Part shown: piece after piece, positions 1 through 12,501 of the stretch
Layout: every line of letters begins with the position of its first letter
Position numbering within the stretch: the stretch's first letter is position 1
Assembly (NCBI GenBank): GCA_024803745.1
Contig: JANJXV010000013.1
Coordinates: forward strand, 11,272,501 to 11,336,500
Direction of reading: 5' to 3'
Source: Megascapheus bottae
Taxonomy: Eukaryota > Chordata > Mammalia > Rodentia > Geomyidae
Length of the DNA: 64,000 nucleotides
Translations under genes and position numbers: made by a program
The notes under the pieces: model-generated
Seen by the model: the letters and a program-made list of their open reading frames with translations, nothing else
Told to the model about the DNA's origin: nothing
Database searches by the model: none

Positions 1-728
1 CAAGAAGATACACTTATTTTAAAGATAATCATTTTTACTAAAGCAACAATATAAGTACATCTTTTTTCACATAATAACTTCATCTATGGACAGACATTGC
101 AAAGTTTGTGCTTTAAAATCTCACAATGTGATTTACTCTTCAGGCATTAAGTATATAGTAATTCTAGACAACACAGTAACATTTGAAAACCTTAAGGGTT
201 TTGTAAATTACAACATTCAAATGACTAATGATCTTAGTGTCACTTTCTCGATGTAAAACACCATGTTGTTTGAGTGTGGGAGGAGGTAGACTTGACACAT
301 TGAAAGCTATTCCTAAAGAAATTAGATGGAACACTCAAGGATCTTCAGAGACTCGGCTGTAATAAAATCCATCTTAAGAATTCATTTTGTATGAGAGAAT
401 GTGACAGTGAAATCTAAAGGAAGTTAATTTCACCCAGGAGAGAATTTCATATCCTTTTTCATTTATCAGAACATATTTCATTCTTAAGTTCTTTTTACCT
501 ACGTAAAGCCACACAATAGATGTCACTCATAGTGTTTTCTTATAATCATTTTGGTTTATTTTTTGTAGATTCTGATCACTGATTCTTTTGTAGAGATTCT
601 TCTCTGAGGTCGGCCCTTTTCCCTTCTGTCCCTCTCCAGCCATCACCACGTGTATCTTACATACATGTTGACCTAGCTGTGTTATTCTCATAGATCAGTG
701 ATGTGGCCTCATTCTTACTTCTGCCAAC
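1..728. other. Upstream flank without a recognised gene
   Basis: AT-rich sequence with many stops in all frames. No repeat family, promoter or coding signal was recognised. Confidence 0.5.
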
Positions 729-969
729 TTTTTTTTTGGTGCCAGTCCTGGGACTCAAATTCAGAATTTTAGCACTCTCCCTGAGCTTTTTTGTTCTTTT
801 TTATTCAAGGCTAATACTCTAACCCCTTGGACCACAGCTCCACTGACTTTTTGGTGGTTAACTGGAGATAAGGGTCTCTTGGACTTTCCTGCCAAGACTA
901 GGTTTGAACCTCAGTTCTCAGAGCTCATCCTTCTGAATAGCTAGGATTTACAGGATCATTGGTGCCCAC
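729..969 (-). repeat. B1-Geo dimeric SINE, reverse
   Basis: Reads as tail, Geo monomer (CCACAGCTCCACTG), linker (GGTTAACTGGAGATAAG), then the B1 head in reverse (TAGCTAGGATTTACAGG). Moderately diverged. Confidence 0.85.
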
Positions 970-974
970 TAGAA

Positions 975-2262
975 ATTAAATATTTTCTTAATTTATTTCA
1001 TTTAAAATTTTTTCTTTTTATTGTAATTAATAGAGGGGTTACATTATATTCACCAGATAGGTGCAGTACTTAACAAACATTGCTACCCCTTCTCATGTTT
1101 TTGTCCCCATTTCCCTCCCCTACCCCTTCCCCTCATCTTGTTTCCCCCCTTCCCTATCCTATTTCAAATAAACATATATACAATATACCAGTTATTTCAT
1201 TTTTTATTATAGAAGTGACATACAGAGGGATTACATGAGTCAAGTAATGAGTACATTTTCTTTTGTACAGTGTTTTCTATTCTCATTCTCTCCCAGTTTC
1301 CCTTCCATCTCCACCTATAGTTCATTTAATCAATGTCCAATGAGCTCCACTGCTGCACTTTTTTTTACCCATTTTCCCTTGAGTTCTGTACCTTCCCCCC
1401 AAACCCTTTCAAAGATGTATTACTGACTATACCATATATGAGAAAACAGAATCATCAAAAACTAAACAAAGTGGGGAGAAGCCTCTTGTTTCGTGGGGTT
1501 TGTTTCAGTACATATATATTTTATATAAATATGAAGGGGCACTTAGGCATTGCACCTTTGTGTTTCTCTTCCAAGAGTATCCTCTTTTGGTCTCATTGTA
1601 TGTGGTTATCTAGAATTCTGTGTAATTTGTCATATCCTCCATTTTAGAGCTAACTTGTACATATCAGAGAAAATATGCACCATTTGTTTCTCTGAGCATG
1701 GCTTATCTCACTTAACATGATTTGGTCCATTAATTCCCCTGCAAATGGCATTTTATCCCAATGACTGTGTAAAATTCCACTGTGTATAGTTACTGCATTT
1801 TTTTTTGCTCCACTCATCTATTGTGGGGCATGCTGGTTGTTTCCCTATCTTTTTTTTGTGGGTCATGGGGCTTGAACTCTGGGCTTGGGTGCTGTCCCTG
1901 AGCTCTTCAGCTCAAGGCTATCACCCTACCCCTTGAGCCACAGCTCTACTTGCCATTTTCTAGTGAATAACTGGAAATAAGAGTCTTACATTCTTTACTG
2001 CCCAGGCTGGCTTTGAACCATGATCCTCAGATCTTAGCCTCCTGAGTAGCTAGGATTACAGGAGTGAGCCACCATGCCTAGCTATTATTCCCTATCTTGA
2101 CTGTTGTGAATAATGCCACAATATACATGGATGTGCAGGTGTTCTTATCATATACTGGCTTGTGATGTTCAGGGTAGATGCCCAGGAGTGGTATGGCTGG
2201 GACATAGGGAAAGTTATGTTTAGTTTTAAAAATATTTAAAAATTTTTAATTTTGCATAAAAA
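975..2262 (-). repeat. L1 3' end in reverse, interrupted by a SINE
   Basis: The stretch TTGTGAATAATGCCACAATA followed by CCAGGAGTGGTATGGCTGGG is the reverse complement of the end of L1 ORF2 and its 3' UTR. The left part has two copies of a tail motif (ATTGTAATTAATAGAGGGGTTA at 1020 and a relative at 1205) that recurs at 4147, 33209 and 51640. This suggests two L1 3' ends side by side or nested. No reading frame survives. Confidence 0.6.
1851..2087 (-). repeat. B1-Geo SINE nested in L1, reverse
   Basis: Complete reverse copy. TTCCCTATCTT is present on both sides (from 1841 and from 2089), which fits a target-site duplication. It splits the L1 and is therefore younger than it. Confidence 0.85.
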
Positions 2263-2329
2263 CCAGAAAATTTATAACAGTTGTAATTTGACAAGTCAAG
2301 TTATATGTATATCTGGGAGGGGGTGTGCA

Positions 2330-2543
2330 TGTGCACACACATTCATGTGTGTTATTGGGGCTTAAACTCAGGGCTTACACTGACTCTGCTTATTTATATA
2401 AGTCTGGTACTCTATCACTTGAGCCCATAGCTCTACCCCTAGCTCTTGGAGTCTCTTAGACTTCTCTTGGACTTACCTCTGGGTAGCTTTGAACCATGTT
2501 CTTAAGATCTCAGCCTTCTGAGTAGCTAGGATTATAGGCATAA
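2330..2543 (-). repeat. B1-Geo SINE, reverse, diverged
   Basis: The Geo half is degraded, but the B1 end (AGTAGCTAGGATTATAGGC) is clear. A short TG/CA-rich stretch marks the tail at 2330-2350. Confidence 0.65.
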
Positions 2544-2559
2544 CAAAAACAAAAACAAA

Positions 2560-2755
2560 GCCAGGTAGGTGTAGGTGGCTCAAGCTTGTAATCCCAGCTA
2601 TACTGGAGGCTAGATCTGAGGACTGAGGTTGGAAGCCAGGAAGGCAGGAAGGTCTGTGAGAGTCTTATCTGCAACTGACTACAAAAAAGCAGGAAGTGGG
2701 CCTATGGCTCAAGTGGTAAGAATGCTAGCCTTGTGCATGTGCACATACACACCAA
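2560..2755 (+). repeat. B1-Geo SINE, forward, 3' truncated
   Basis: Has the B1 head (GTAATCCCAGCTATACTGG), then the Geo A-box-like segment (ATGGCTCAAGTGGTAAGAA). It ends early in CA-rich sequence. Confidence 0.75.
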
Positions 2756-3014
2756 TATAAGCAAAAACAGAATCTCTTTATGTCACGTCACTCTACTTCT
2801 GTGGCCAGGAAGGCAACAGGAGGCTAAAGCCAGAGCAGATCACTTCTGTCCCTATGGACCACAGCTGAAGTCAAGAGCTGAAAAGGACAATCCAAAAACC
2901 CAAGGAAGAAGAGTTGTAAGGTGAGGGGGGGGGTTAAAAAAAAAGTAATTCAGTATACCCAGTGGTTAAAAGCCACTTTTGAAGGTATAGTCTACAACTA
3001 GAAAACAAAATACC

Positions 3015-3215
3015 TTGGGCTGGGAGTTTGGCCTAGTGGTAGAGTGCCTGCCTAGCATGCACGAAGACCCGGGCTCAATTCCTCAGCACCACGTACATAG
3101 AAAAAAGCCAGAAGTGGTGCTGAGGCTCAAGTGGTAGAGCTCTAGCCTTGAAAAAGTCCAAGGACAGTGCTCAGGCCCTAAGCTCACGCCCAGGACTGGC
3201 ACAAAAAAAAAAAAA
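3015..3215 (+). repeat. IDL-Geo SINE, forward
   Basis: Full dimer: ID-like head (GGGAGTTTGGCCTAGTGGTA), CATACATAG-type linker, Geo half, poly-A tail. It is flanked by a perfect 14-bp duplication, GAAAACAAAATACC, at 3001-3014 and 3216-3229. Confidence 0.93.
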
Positions 3216-3684
3216 GAAAACAAAATACCAAGGAATCAGAGAACAGACAGCCAACTAACTGGTGAAGAATAAACTGATAGTTATCTGCAGATCCTTCAGT
3301 AAGAGCCACAGCTGGATCTGCGACTATAGGTCTAGGAGCTCTAGATGCCTGGGAAACAAGGTGCAGGTCAGTAAGAAAATGGATTTGGTGGGTGGCAAAG
3401 ACATAAAGAGCATTGTTACAAAAGAACTCTCTTGTTGGGTTATTCCTAGCTCATTTTAGCCTTGGGCTTAATGATTCTTAACAGCCACAAGAATGTGTTT
3501 TTCTCTAGGTAAATATTACAACAGTCATTTTACTTCCCCCAAATCTGAGATAATTATATAAGTGAGTTATTATAAACCTACTCAGGGGGAAGCAATTTAT
3601 AAGCTACTAGTATAATGACATAATACCAGTGGCGGAAGGCAAGTAACAAATTATCCCAAATTGCTCATTTGCAACATCTTTATC

Positions 3685-3775
3685 TCTTCTGGCCCAAACT
3701 GGCTTTAACTCGGGATCTTCCTGCCTCAGCCTCCCAAGCGTTGCGATTACAGGTATGTGTCATCGTACCTGGCTC
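3685..3775 (-). repeat. B1 monomer, reverse
   Basis: The segment CTTCCTGCCTCAGCCTCCCA and the following GATTACAGGTATGTG match a classic B1 in reverse, with no Geo half. Confidence 0.7.
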
Positions 3776-4091
3776 TATCTTTCCCTTCAGACTTTGCTAT
3801 TTTAGCCATGATTTCTTATACAAGTGCTAAGTCTCATGCTGTTCCACCTTCTGGGAAGTTCCCTAATCTGAAATCCCTTCTTCACGGATCAGGTTTAAAA
3901 ACTACCTTCTCCATGAAGCCCATACACCACTGGTGATCTTGTTTCAGAATTTCACACTGGATGCCTAGTATAGTGTTTTAAAAACAGCACATTCTCAAAA
4001 GACACCTCATAGTATTAGTGTTAGTAAAACCTGATCATTGTGTGGGAACTGGCACTAGACCCTAGATCCCCTTACATCCCAGTCTGGAGTG

Positions 4092-4225
4092 ACACCTGGT
4101 CTCTCTGTCTGTCTCTGTCTCTCTTCCTTTCTCTCTTCTCTTTCTCTATAATTTTATTGTAGAGGTGATATACATAGGGGTTATATGAGTAAGGTAATGA
4201 GTACATTTCTTGTTGAACTGGTCTT
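4092..4225 (-). repeat. TC-rich tract plus L1 3'-end fragment
   Basis: A TCTG/TCTC-rich run (4092-4146) is followed by a reverse L1 tail motif (GGTGATATACATAGGGGTTA), similar to that at 1205. Confidence 0.5.
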
Positions 4226-5480
4226 TTTCTTAAAATAGCACAGTGTTGGCCTGTCACCTGACTTACATGTTGTAGAGCCAGATCCTTCTCTTCCAGCAGA
4301 GGTGACACTCAAGTAAATAAAGGGCCAAAGCACAAGACTATAATGAAACAAACACGGCTCTTCTGTGAGGGGAATGTCTAGAAGAAGATCAGTGCTGGAG
4401 GCCAATCTCTGGGTTCTGGGGGGCTTCCACTAAGTCATTTGTGTCAGATCAGCTGTTAATCCCAGTGTGGCTCAAGTGTAACCTTCTGTATCACAGCTTA
4501 GGCCTTAACTGCAAAGCAGACTGAAACTGTAGGCCTTCTCTAGGCATCCTCCCAGAAGAACCTGTCTTCCAGGACTTTAAGAGATCCAGTCCCCAACTTC
4601 TCACTGACATGAGCTCCTGAGGCAGAATGATTAACACAAAGGAACATAGCAAGCTGAGGAAGGGGAAGTAAAGAGATTCAATTTTTGTGAAGCCAAGAAA
4701 ATCAAGCATAAGCAAGCCACAGAAGTCAACCATCAAAAGCACTCCAAAGAGGAGAAGAGTGAGGATGGCCCTATAGTCCAGCAATAGATTAAGTAGTGGT
4801 TCCATGACAGACAGAGGGGAGTGGCTGAGAAGCCTGAAAGCAGAACAGTAGATGAGAGTGCCTATCGGAGACAGCTTCCTTGGTGAAGGATCAGCAACCT
4901 CTAGTTCCTTTCACCAGGGTGTAAACCAATCCTGAGCAACCCTAGTAGGAAGGCTTGCTGAAGTCCGATGGCAGGGTAGCAGGTTCTGGGATGTGATACA
5001 AAGGCCTTCTCCTGCCAAATCTGCTCTACAGATGACTCCGTGTTTCAGAATTTATTACCTTTTCCCCTCATACATGTTACTTTTCCTAGTTGACTTTGAA
5101 AGATCAGATCGGAGTTTGCCAGATTGAGGCCCGTTTTTCAAAATACCTGACATGACTTCTTTATGTTCCAGTTTTCTTTCAGAATGAGTGTAACAGTTTA
5201 AAGTTTAATTCTTCAGCCACTTGCAAATTTGATCAGTTTCACCCAAATATAATAATCCTTTGTTCTAAATAATGAACACTCATTCTGGCACTAGGCCACA
5301 CGGGAACGTGAACAGGCCACTATTGTGAGCGGAAGAGAAGGTGTAATCTAAGGTGGGTGTAATCCTAATTCTTGCTCTGGAAGCCTCACCAGGGAAAAGT
5401 AATTGCTTGTCTGAGTTTTTCGTCCCTGAGTGTCTAGGCATCCCTAGAGAGGCTAACAGGGTCACAGGCGATGCAGAGGA
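4226..5480. other. Non-repetitive sequence upstream of the THAP12 CpG island
   Basis: No repeat was recognised. A 104-codon hydrophobic frame exists on the minus strand (4491-4805), facing away from THAP12. It has no recognisable domain, and I could not find splice or promoter support for it. Confidence 0.4.
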
Positions 5481-5759
5481 AAATGAAATCCCATACAGCC
5501 CACGTCTGTGCGTCCTGCTGGGGCATCCGGCTCGGCCGCCAGTCTGCCTGGCAGACACCAAAGTCGTCCGGATTCAGCGGCCCTCTTAAGCGTCTGCGGA
5601 AATTTCCACAGCAGATGCCTACGTGGCGGCGACTCAAGCAAACCGGGAGAGACGCAACAGCTTTGCAACGTGCAAGCTCGCCCCGAATCTGCAGAAACAA
5701 ACGCACGCCGAACCTACCAGCGCACCCCGGAGCTCGCCCGCTAGGTCTCCGGAGACTGA

Positions 5760-5771
5760 CTCGCATGCGCA
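5760..5771. promoter_or_regulatory. NRF1-like site 1
   Basis: CTCGCATGCGCA is one base short of the palindromic NRF1 core GCGCATGCGC. It lies in the CpG island. Confidence 0.5.
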
Positions 5772-5795
5772 GTTCTTTCCCAAAGTGTGGGGCCG

Positions 5796-5808
5796 AGCGC
5801 AGGCGCAC
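5796..5808. promoter_or_regulatory. NRF1-like site 2
   Basis: AGCGCAGGCGCAC is a common NRF1 variant. It lies 36 bp, about 3.5 helical turns, from the first site. Confidence 0.5.
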
Positions 5809-6004
5809 TGTGGCAGCTACTCCAGGCCCCGCCCCCTCCCCCGCCACACCCCGGCAGGCGTTCCTCTGTGCGTGGCCGCCCGCCGAGAGGTCGGCTCCGA
5901 GGGAGGCGGAGGAGGAAGGCTGAGGGAAGAGAGGGCACCCCCGGACGCCGGGGTGCATTGTGGGAAGGAGGCGGCAGCGTCCCGGGCGGGCGGGAGGTGC
6001 ACCA

Positions 6005-6029
6005 GCGGCGGCGGCGGCGGCGGCGGCGG
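6005..6029 (+). repeat. (GGC)8 trinucleotide repeat in the probable 5' UTR
   Basis: Pure run of GCG/GGC units, 25 bp, within the CpG island about 230 bp before the THAP12 ATG. Confidence 0.9.
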
Positions 6030-6255
6030 TAAATCCTCCCGGCCGCTCACAGCACTGTGGAGCCGCGTCCCCAGCCCGGCCTCGGACCGCGCGCCCCTCC
6101 TGCCCCTCGCGGTTGCTCACGCGCCGCCCCTCCCCGCGCGTAGCCCTGCCGAGCCGGCCGGCCGGCCTGGCTCCCCTCCCCGGCCCCGACGGGCGGGCCG
6201 ACGGCCCCGAGGCGGCGGGGAGGGGAGAGCGGGGCCGGCCGGCGGACGAGCGACG

Positions 6256-6344
6256 ATGCCGAACTTTTGCGCGGCCCCCAACTGTACGAGGAAGAGCACG
6301 CAGTCCGACCTGGCCTTCTTCAGGTTCCCGCGGGACCCGGCTAG
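6256..6344 (+). CDS. THAP12: THAP12 coding exon 1
   Basis: Encodes residues 1-29 and two bases of Arg30, including zinc ligands C5 and C10. The donor is AG|GTAAGG. The reading frame stays open upstream, but only because the island is GC-rich; the THAP fold fixes this ATG. Confidence 0.95.
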
Positions 6345-9300
6345 GTAAGGGCGGCGCGGGGCCTGCCGCCGGGCCCAGCGCGCCGGGCGCGGGCGCGGGC
6401 CGAGGGGCGTGGGAGCGGCGCGGAGCACGTGCGTCCGCGGGGGACCCGCGTCCAGCCTGCTGCCCGGAACGTGAGGCCGCCGGGGCGGCGCGGAGGCGGG
6501 ACGAGCTGGGCTCCGATCCTGGTTCCCTGGCGCCGTGTCCTCGGGGCGCTGCTCTTCTCCCCGGCCTCAGTTTCCTCAGCTGTCAAAAGAAGGCACTTGG
6601 AAATCCATCGCTGTGGTCTTCTGGGCCCGGCGCTGCCCCCCCTCCCCCCGCCTCCTGCCTTCTTTGATCTCGTCAGGTCACAACTGCCGCCTCCCTGCCA
6701 CTTGTTAAATGCAGGCCTTGACCGTGACTCCACCGCCTTGGTGGTTGGGAGGAGAACGGGGGACACTGGTGAGGGCGTGGGAACTGACGTAACCCGCACG
6801 CTGGCTTGTGTGTAGGTAATAAAAGGCTGAGGGTATTTCCTAGGCCTCTCAGGCTGGGGCACTCATTCAGAATCCAGTGCCTGCTAACGGGGAGCACGGA
6901 TGCCAGGGACTAGGAATTGAGAGGCGAATGAGACAGTGCCACTGCATGTAGAAAGCGCCAATCCGTGGGAGGAGGGATATATCAACAGATGGTAACGTAG
7001 CGAGTGATGTATTCGATAAATATTGAAGGCCTATTATGTCCTGGCAGTGGTCTGAGCAAGGGGAGGGAACAGTGCAGACAATCGAATAAAGTCTCATACA
7101 GAGATTATGTTCTTCTGGGGGAAAATAGACCAATAAAATATATAGAAAAGTGTGTCACTGGTAAAGAACATAAAAATATAGAGATTAAAGAGGAATCAAT
7201 GGGAACAGTAAATAAAAAGCAAGGCTTTCCTGTGAATGAGACTGAAGAAGGATATATAATGGGAGAGACGGCTTATATAGGAAATTGTCTAAAGAAAATA
7301 CTGACATGCATTCTGAGTGAACAGTTTCTTATGGTTACATTCAGAGCATAGAGGCTTCTACTTCAACAGTGAAGGAGGACCAGTTAAAGATTAGTGCAGT
7401 ACAGGAGATGCAGTTCTTAACGAAGCTGCTCAGATTCTGCGACTACTGCATATAGAAGAGCTCAGGGAACTACAGACAAAAATTAATGAAGCCATAGTAG
7501 CTGTTCAGGCAGTTATTGCTGATCCAAAGACAGACCACAGACTGGGGAAGGTTGGGAGATGAATGTTCAGCATTTCAGCTTCTTAACCTTAGTACAATTG
7601 GGAGCCATGTACACTTCCGGCATGCGTTTGGAAATCAGATGTCACATTTTCAAGGGAGGAATCCTGGAAAATTGACTGTTACATAGAGATTCATCACGAC
7701 TAGTTGTTTCTTTTAATAAAGTTTGGGAAAGTGGCAAAAAAAAAAGATTCGTGCAGTAATCTAGATTAGTAGAGACATTAGTAGAAGAGGTATAAATTGT
7801 TGCATTTTGAGGTAAGGTTTGAAGAGAAAAAGTTTAAAAAAAATGGCTCCTACGTTTTTTATTTACTTACTTTGTCAGTCGTGGGGCTGGAACTCAGCCT
7901 GGGCTCTGTCCCTGAGCTGAAGGCTAGCGTTCAATCCCTTGAGCCACAATGCCACGTCCGGCTTTCTGGTGGTTATTTGGAGATAAGAGTTTCAAGGACT
8001 TTTGTGCCCAGGCCATCCTCTGATCTCAGCCTCCTAAGTAGCTAGAATTCCAGGCGTGAGCCACCAGAACCTGGCATAATGTGCCTTTTAAAAGTGAAAT
8101 GTATGTGTGTGTATATATATAGATATATATATGGTTTGTTGTTGTTGTTGTTGTTGTTTTTTCCCAGTTCTGGGGCTTGAACTTGGGGCCTGGGCACTGT
8201 CCTTGAACTATAGCACCACTTCCGGCTTTTTCTGTATATGTGGTACCGAGAAATTGAACCCAGGGCTTTGTGCATGCTAGGTGAGCACTCTACCCCTAGG
8301 CCTGCTCCTGGTCCCTAAAGTGAAGTATTGTAAGGGTTAACTCAGGTTAGGGCCTTGGCATGGAAGTCATTCATTACCTAAAGTTGGTCATTGGTTATCA
8401 ACCTATGGCTTGCCTAATACGAAGATTTTTGTTTTTGTTTTTGCCGGTTCTTTTTTTGGAACTCAGGGCCTGAGCACTGTTCTTGGGCTTTCTCAATGCT
8501 AGAGCTCTACTACTTTCAGCCACAGCACCACTTCCAGCTTTTTCTATGTATATGGTATCAATGAATTGAACCCTGGTCTTTGTGTATGCTAGGCAAGCAC
8601 TCTACTACTAGGCCAAACTCCTGACCCCTAATATGAAGTGTTGATGGGAATCTGTGGGCAATTCATTGTTGGACTCTTTTCCAAATCAGGTGAAAATTAC
8701 TGGTGGAGCTAATGAATTCTTCCCAGAGTGAGTTGGGCAGTTGGAGCTCTTTCCCTCTTAGGCAATTAATGTTCTCTACTTTGAGAATTAAGTCTGCGCG
8801 CGCGCACTGGTCCTGGAGCTTGAACTCAGGGCCTGGACATTGTCTTTGAGCATTTCTGCTTAAGGCTAGTACTCCACCCCTTTAATCACAGTTCTGCTTC
8901 TGGGCTTTTGGTTGTTTATTGGACATAATAGTCTTACAGTCTTGTCTACCCTGCTGCAATCCTCAGATCTCGGCTCCTTAGTTGCTAGGATTACAGTATT
9001 GAGGAAGTGTCCTGCTCTTCCAAGGTTCTTTGGAGAGTTTAATCAAGATTAGTTGAGATTTGTTCTCTGTCTTGTAAAATGACAAACAATAGTCTTTAGG
9101 GGACTTATGAAAGTCTTTGTCTTAGTCCATGTGTGCTGCTGTAACAAAATAGCTTGGACCAAATAGTAAATCAATAACAGCACTTTATTTTTCACAGTCT
9201 CGTAGGCCTGGAATTCTGAGACTATGTCTGTAGCAGATTTAGTGTGTAGCCAAAAGATTTGTTTTTAGCTTCGTAATGGTGCCTACTTGCTATGTCCTCT

Positions 9301-12300
9301 TGCTATGTCCTCATAGGGCAGAAGAGGAAACAAAATCTCTTTGACCTTTTTTTTCTCCCTGGTCCTGGGGCTTGAACTCAGGGCCTGGGCGGCGTTGTCC
9401 ATAAGCTCCTTTGGTTCAAGGCTATCACTCTACCATTTGAGCCACAGCACCATTGCTGGCTTTTTCTGTGATTAATTGGAGATAAGAGTCACAAAGACAT
9501 TCCTGCCTGGGTTGGCTTTGAACTATCATCCTCAGATCCCAGCCTCTTGAGTAACTAGGACTAACAGGTGTGAGTCACCAGTGCCTGGCACTTTGGACTC
9601 TTTTATATATAATATTAAACCAATTTGAGAGGACTTTACTCTTGACTTAGTCTCCTTGCAGATGCCCCATTTTCCAGCACCATTGCACTGAGAATTTAAA
9701 CTCAGCATGTGAGTTGGGAGGTGGGCAGACACATTTAGATCATAGCAGTTTCCAAGGCCCTTTCAAAGAATCTGCAGTGTGGAAGCTATTTTCATAATAA
9801 CATTAATGTTATTTGCTTTTTTAAATGTATGTCCTTTCAGGAGTATAAAGGCTGAGATACGCAGGGGTAGGAGTAGTAACATTAAAGCATTGTGCTCAGA
9901 TAATTTGATTATTGTGTTTTCTAGAATTAAAATATACATGTGATTGTTCAGATCTGGTTGCTTAGTAGATATTTTTTCAGAAATAAATGAAGTTAGCCTG
10001 TTGCTTTTTTTTTTTCTTGTTTGAGACAACATCTTCTTATGTAGCCTGATGGCAAACTCAGTCTTCCTTCTTCAACTACCCACATGCTGGGATTACAAGC
10101 AGTCCCACCATATCCAGCTAATATGTCCATCACTTAAGAAATTGGGCTGGGAGCGTGGCTTAGTTGTAGAGTGCTTGCCTAGCATGCACAAAGGCCCAGG
10201 TTTGATTCCTCAGTACCCGAGTTCAAGTCCCAGGCCTGGCAAAAAAAAAAGAAAGAAAAATAACTGAGATTCTAAAATTCAAGTGAAAATTGGAATAATG
10301 GAAAATTTATGCTACCATGAACTTGAAAGCTCTCTAATACTAAACACTTTTCTCATGAAATCATTGACAATATTGATCTAATAATTTTGTTTATGAAATG
10401 GTAACCTTTAGATGGTCTATATATTGAAGTAATCATTCAAAATAATTTATGATTTTTGTAGACACATTAATAGATAAAAGATCTGTTGAAAGTGTGAGGT
10501 GGAACAGTGGATTTTAATATAATCAAGTATGAAAAGGCTGAGTGTTTGGGGGTTTTTTGTTTTTGTCAGTCCTGGGGTTTAAACTCAGGGCCTGGGCACT
10601 GTCCTTGAGCTTTCTCAAGGTTAGCACTCTACCCTTGACCCACAGCACCACTTCCAGCTTTTTCTGTGTATGTGGTACCAAAGAATTGAACCCAGGGCTT
10701 CATGCATGCTAGGCAAGCAGTCAATCACTAGGCCACATTCCCAGCCTGAAAAGGCTGTTTTTAAAGATACTGCCATTTGTGTAATTTGATGAGCATCCAA
10801 AATTACATGAAAAAGGGAAATATGTGTGTGTTTGTTTAATTCTTCATTTTGTGCCAGGTCTGGGGGCTTGAACTCAAGGCCTAGATTATGTTCTTGACCA
10901 CCACCCCCCCTTTTTTAAGACTAGCTCTCTACTACTTAAGCCACAGCTCCACTTCCAGCTTTTTGGTGCTTAATTTGGTGGTTAAGTCTCACAGACTTTC
11001 TTACCTAGGTTGACTTTGAACAGCAGTCTTCAGATCTCAGTTTCTTGATAATTAGGATTACAGGTGTGAGCTACTGGTGCCCTATGGGAAATGTACTTTA
11101 ATAGTTTTAAACTGCATACCAATGCAAGGCTGGATTTATGGCATCCGATTAAATACCAAAGCAGATATGAGAATTCCACTTTTCTCCCATTAAGGTAGAC
11201 TTAATTTGCAAAGATGAAAAACAGTGTCATTTTTGGGCCGGGAGTTTGGCCTAGTGGTAGAGTGCTTGCCTAGCATGCACGAAGACCCAGGTTCGATTCC
11301 TGAGTACCACATACATAGAAAAAAGCCAGAAGTGGTGCTGAGGCTCAAGTGGTAGAGAGCTCTAGCCTTGGGAAAGTCCAAGGACAGTGCTTAGGCCCTG
11401 AGCTCAAGCCCAGGACTGGCCAAAAAAAAAAAAAAAGAAAAGAAAAGAAAAAAGAAAAACAGTGTCATTTCTTGTCAAATGTTGCTTATTTTGAAAATGT
11501 ATTTTTCATTAGAATAGCAGCAGTGATGCTGCTTCTGTGTGTGTGTGTGTGTGAGAGAGAGAGGGAGGGAGGGAGATAGGGATTGACTCAAGGCCTGGGC
11601 ACTGTCCTTGAGCTTTTGCGCTCAATGCTAGCACTCTACCACTTCTAGTTTTCTGTTGATTAATTCAAGATAAGAGTCTTGACAGCTTTACCTGCTTCAG
11701 CTGGATTTGAACTTTGATTGTGAGAATTCAGCTTCCGAAAAAATTAGGATTACAGGGTTGGCTACTAGTGCCCAGCAATATTGCTTCCCCACTGCCCTGT
11801 CCTGGTGCTTGAATTCAGAGCCTGGGCCCTGTCCCTGAGCCTCTTTGTGCTCAAGGCAAGAACTCTGCCACTTGAGCTGCACCATCAATTCTGGCTTTTT
11901 TGTGTAGCTTACTGCCAATAATAGTTTCACAATGACTTTTCTCCTCAAGCTGGTTTCAAACCTTGATCCTCAGATCTCAGCCTCCTGAGTAGCTAAGATT
12001 AGTTGTGAGCCACCAGCACTCGACCAATGTTGCTATTTTTAATAAATTAAATACAAGATTGTTCAGGATGGAGATAGATTCAGGATATCACTCTACAGAA
12101 GGAAAAGGCCAGAGTCTAGAGTACATGGAACAGATAATGACAAGGGGAGAGATTGGTAAAGATCTGAAAGATACATAAATATGTACTATATATTTGTACA
12201 TAAATAATCTATACATGCAGGCATAGAAGAAAGATTTGTGGTCATAGGTATCTTAAATTTTATTGATTCAGAAACACACACACAGGTCAGAAATCCTAAG

Positions 12301-12449
12301 TGTATATAATATAGCACATTGGGTTTTCAGTAACATGCGTATGACATTTTGGAAAAATAAAGAATTGTTAGCATCTGGGGTTGGGACCAGGGCCTACTGG
12401 TAGAGTGCTCGCCTAGTATACACAAAGGCCTGGGTTGGAGTCCTCCATA

Positions 12450-12501
<52 letters not shown>

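Larger units (their letters stand above)
5480..6620 (+). promoter_or_regulatory. THAP12: CpG-island promoter of THAP12
   Basis: About 1.1 kb with very high GC and dense CpG around the THAP12 start codon. No TATA box is visible, as is usual for housekeeping promoters. It contains two NRF1-like sites (near 5760 and 5796), several GC boxes on both strands, a GCATTGTGGGA element at 5955 that resembles part of ZNF143/THAP11 sites, and a GGC repeat. The island reaches into intron 1. The transcription start cannot be fixed from sequence and is probably between about 5800 and 6230. The symmetry of the island would allow divergent transcription. Confidence 0.85.

Noticed and set aside
5623..6255. N-terminal extension of THAP12: the frame is open from an ATG at 5623 into exon 1
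   Set aside because: GC-rich CpG islands have few stops by chance. The THAP fold needs Met-Pro-x-x-Cys at the start, and the joined protein from 6256 has the length of human THAP12.
5434..6862. Many long frames on both strands in the CpG island
   Set aside because: Composition is Pro/Arg/Gly/Ala-rich and no domain is seen; they are products of GC content.
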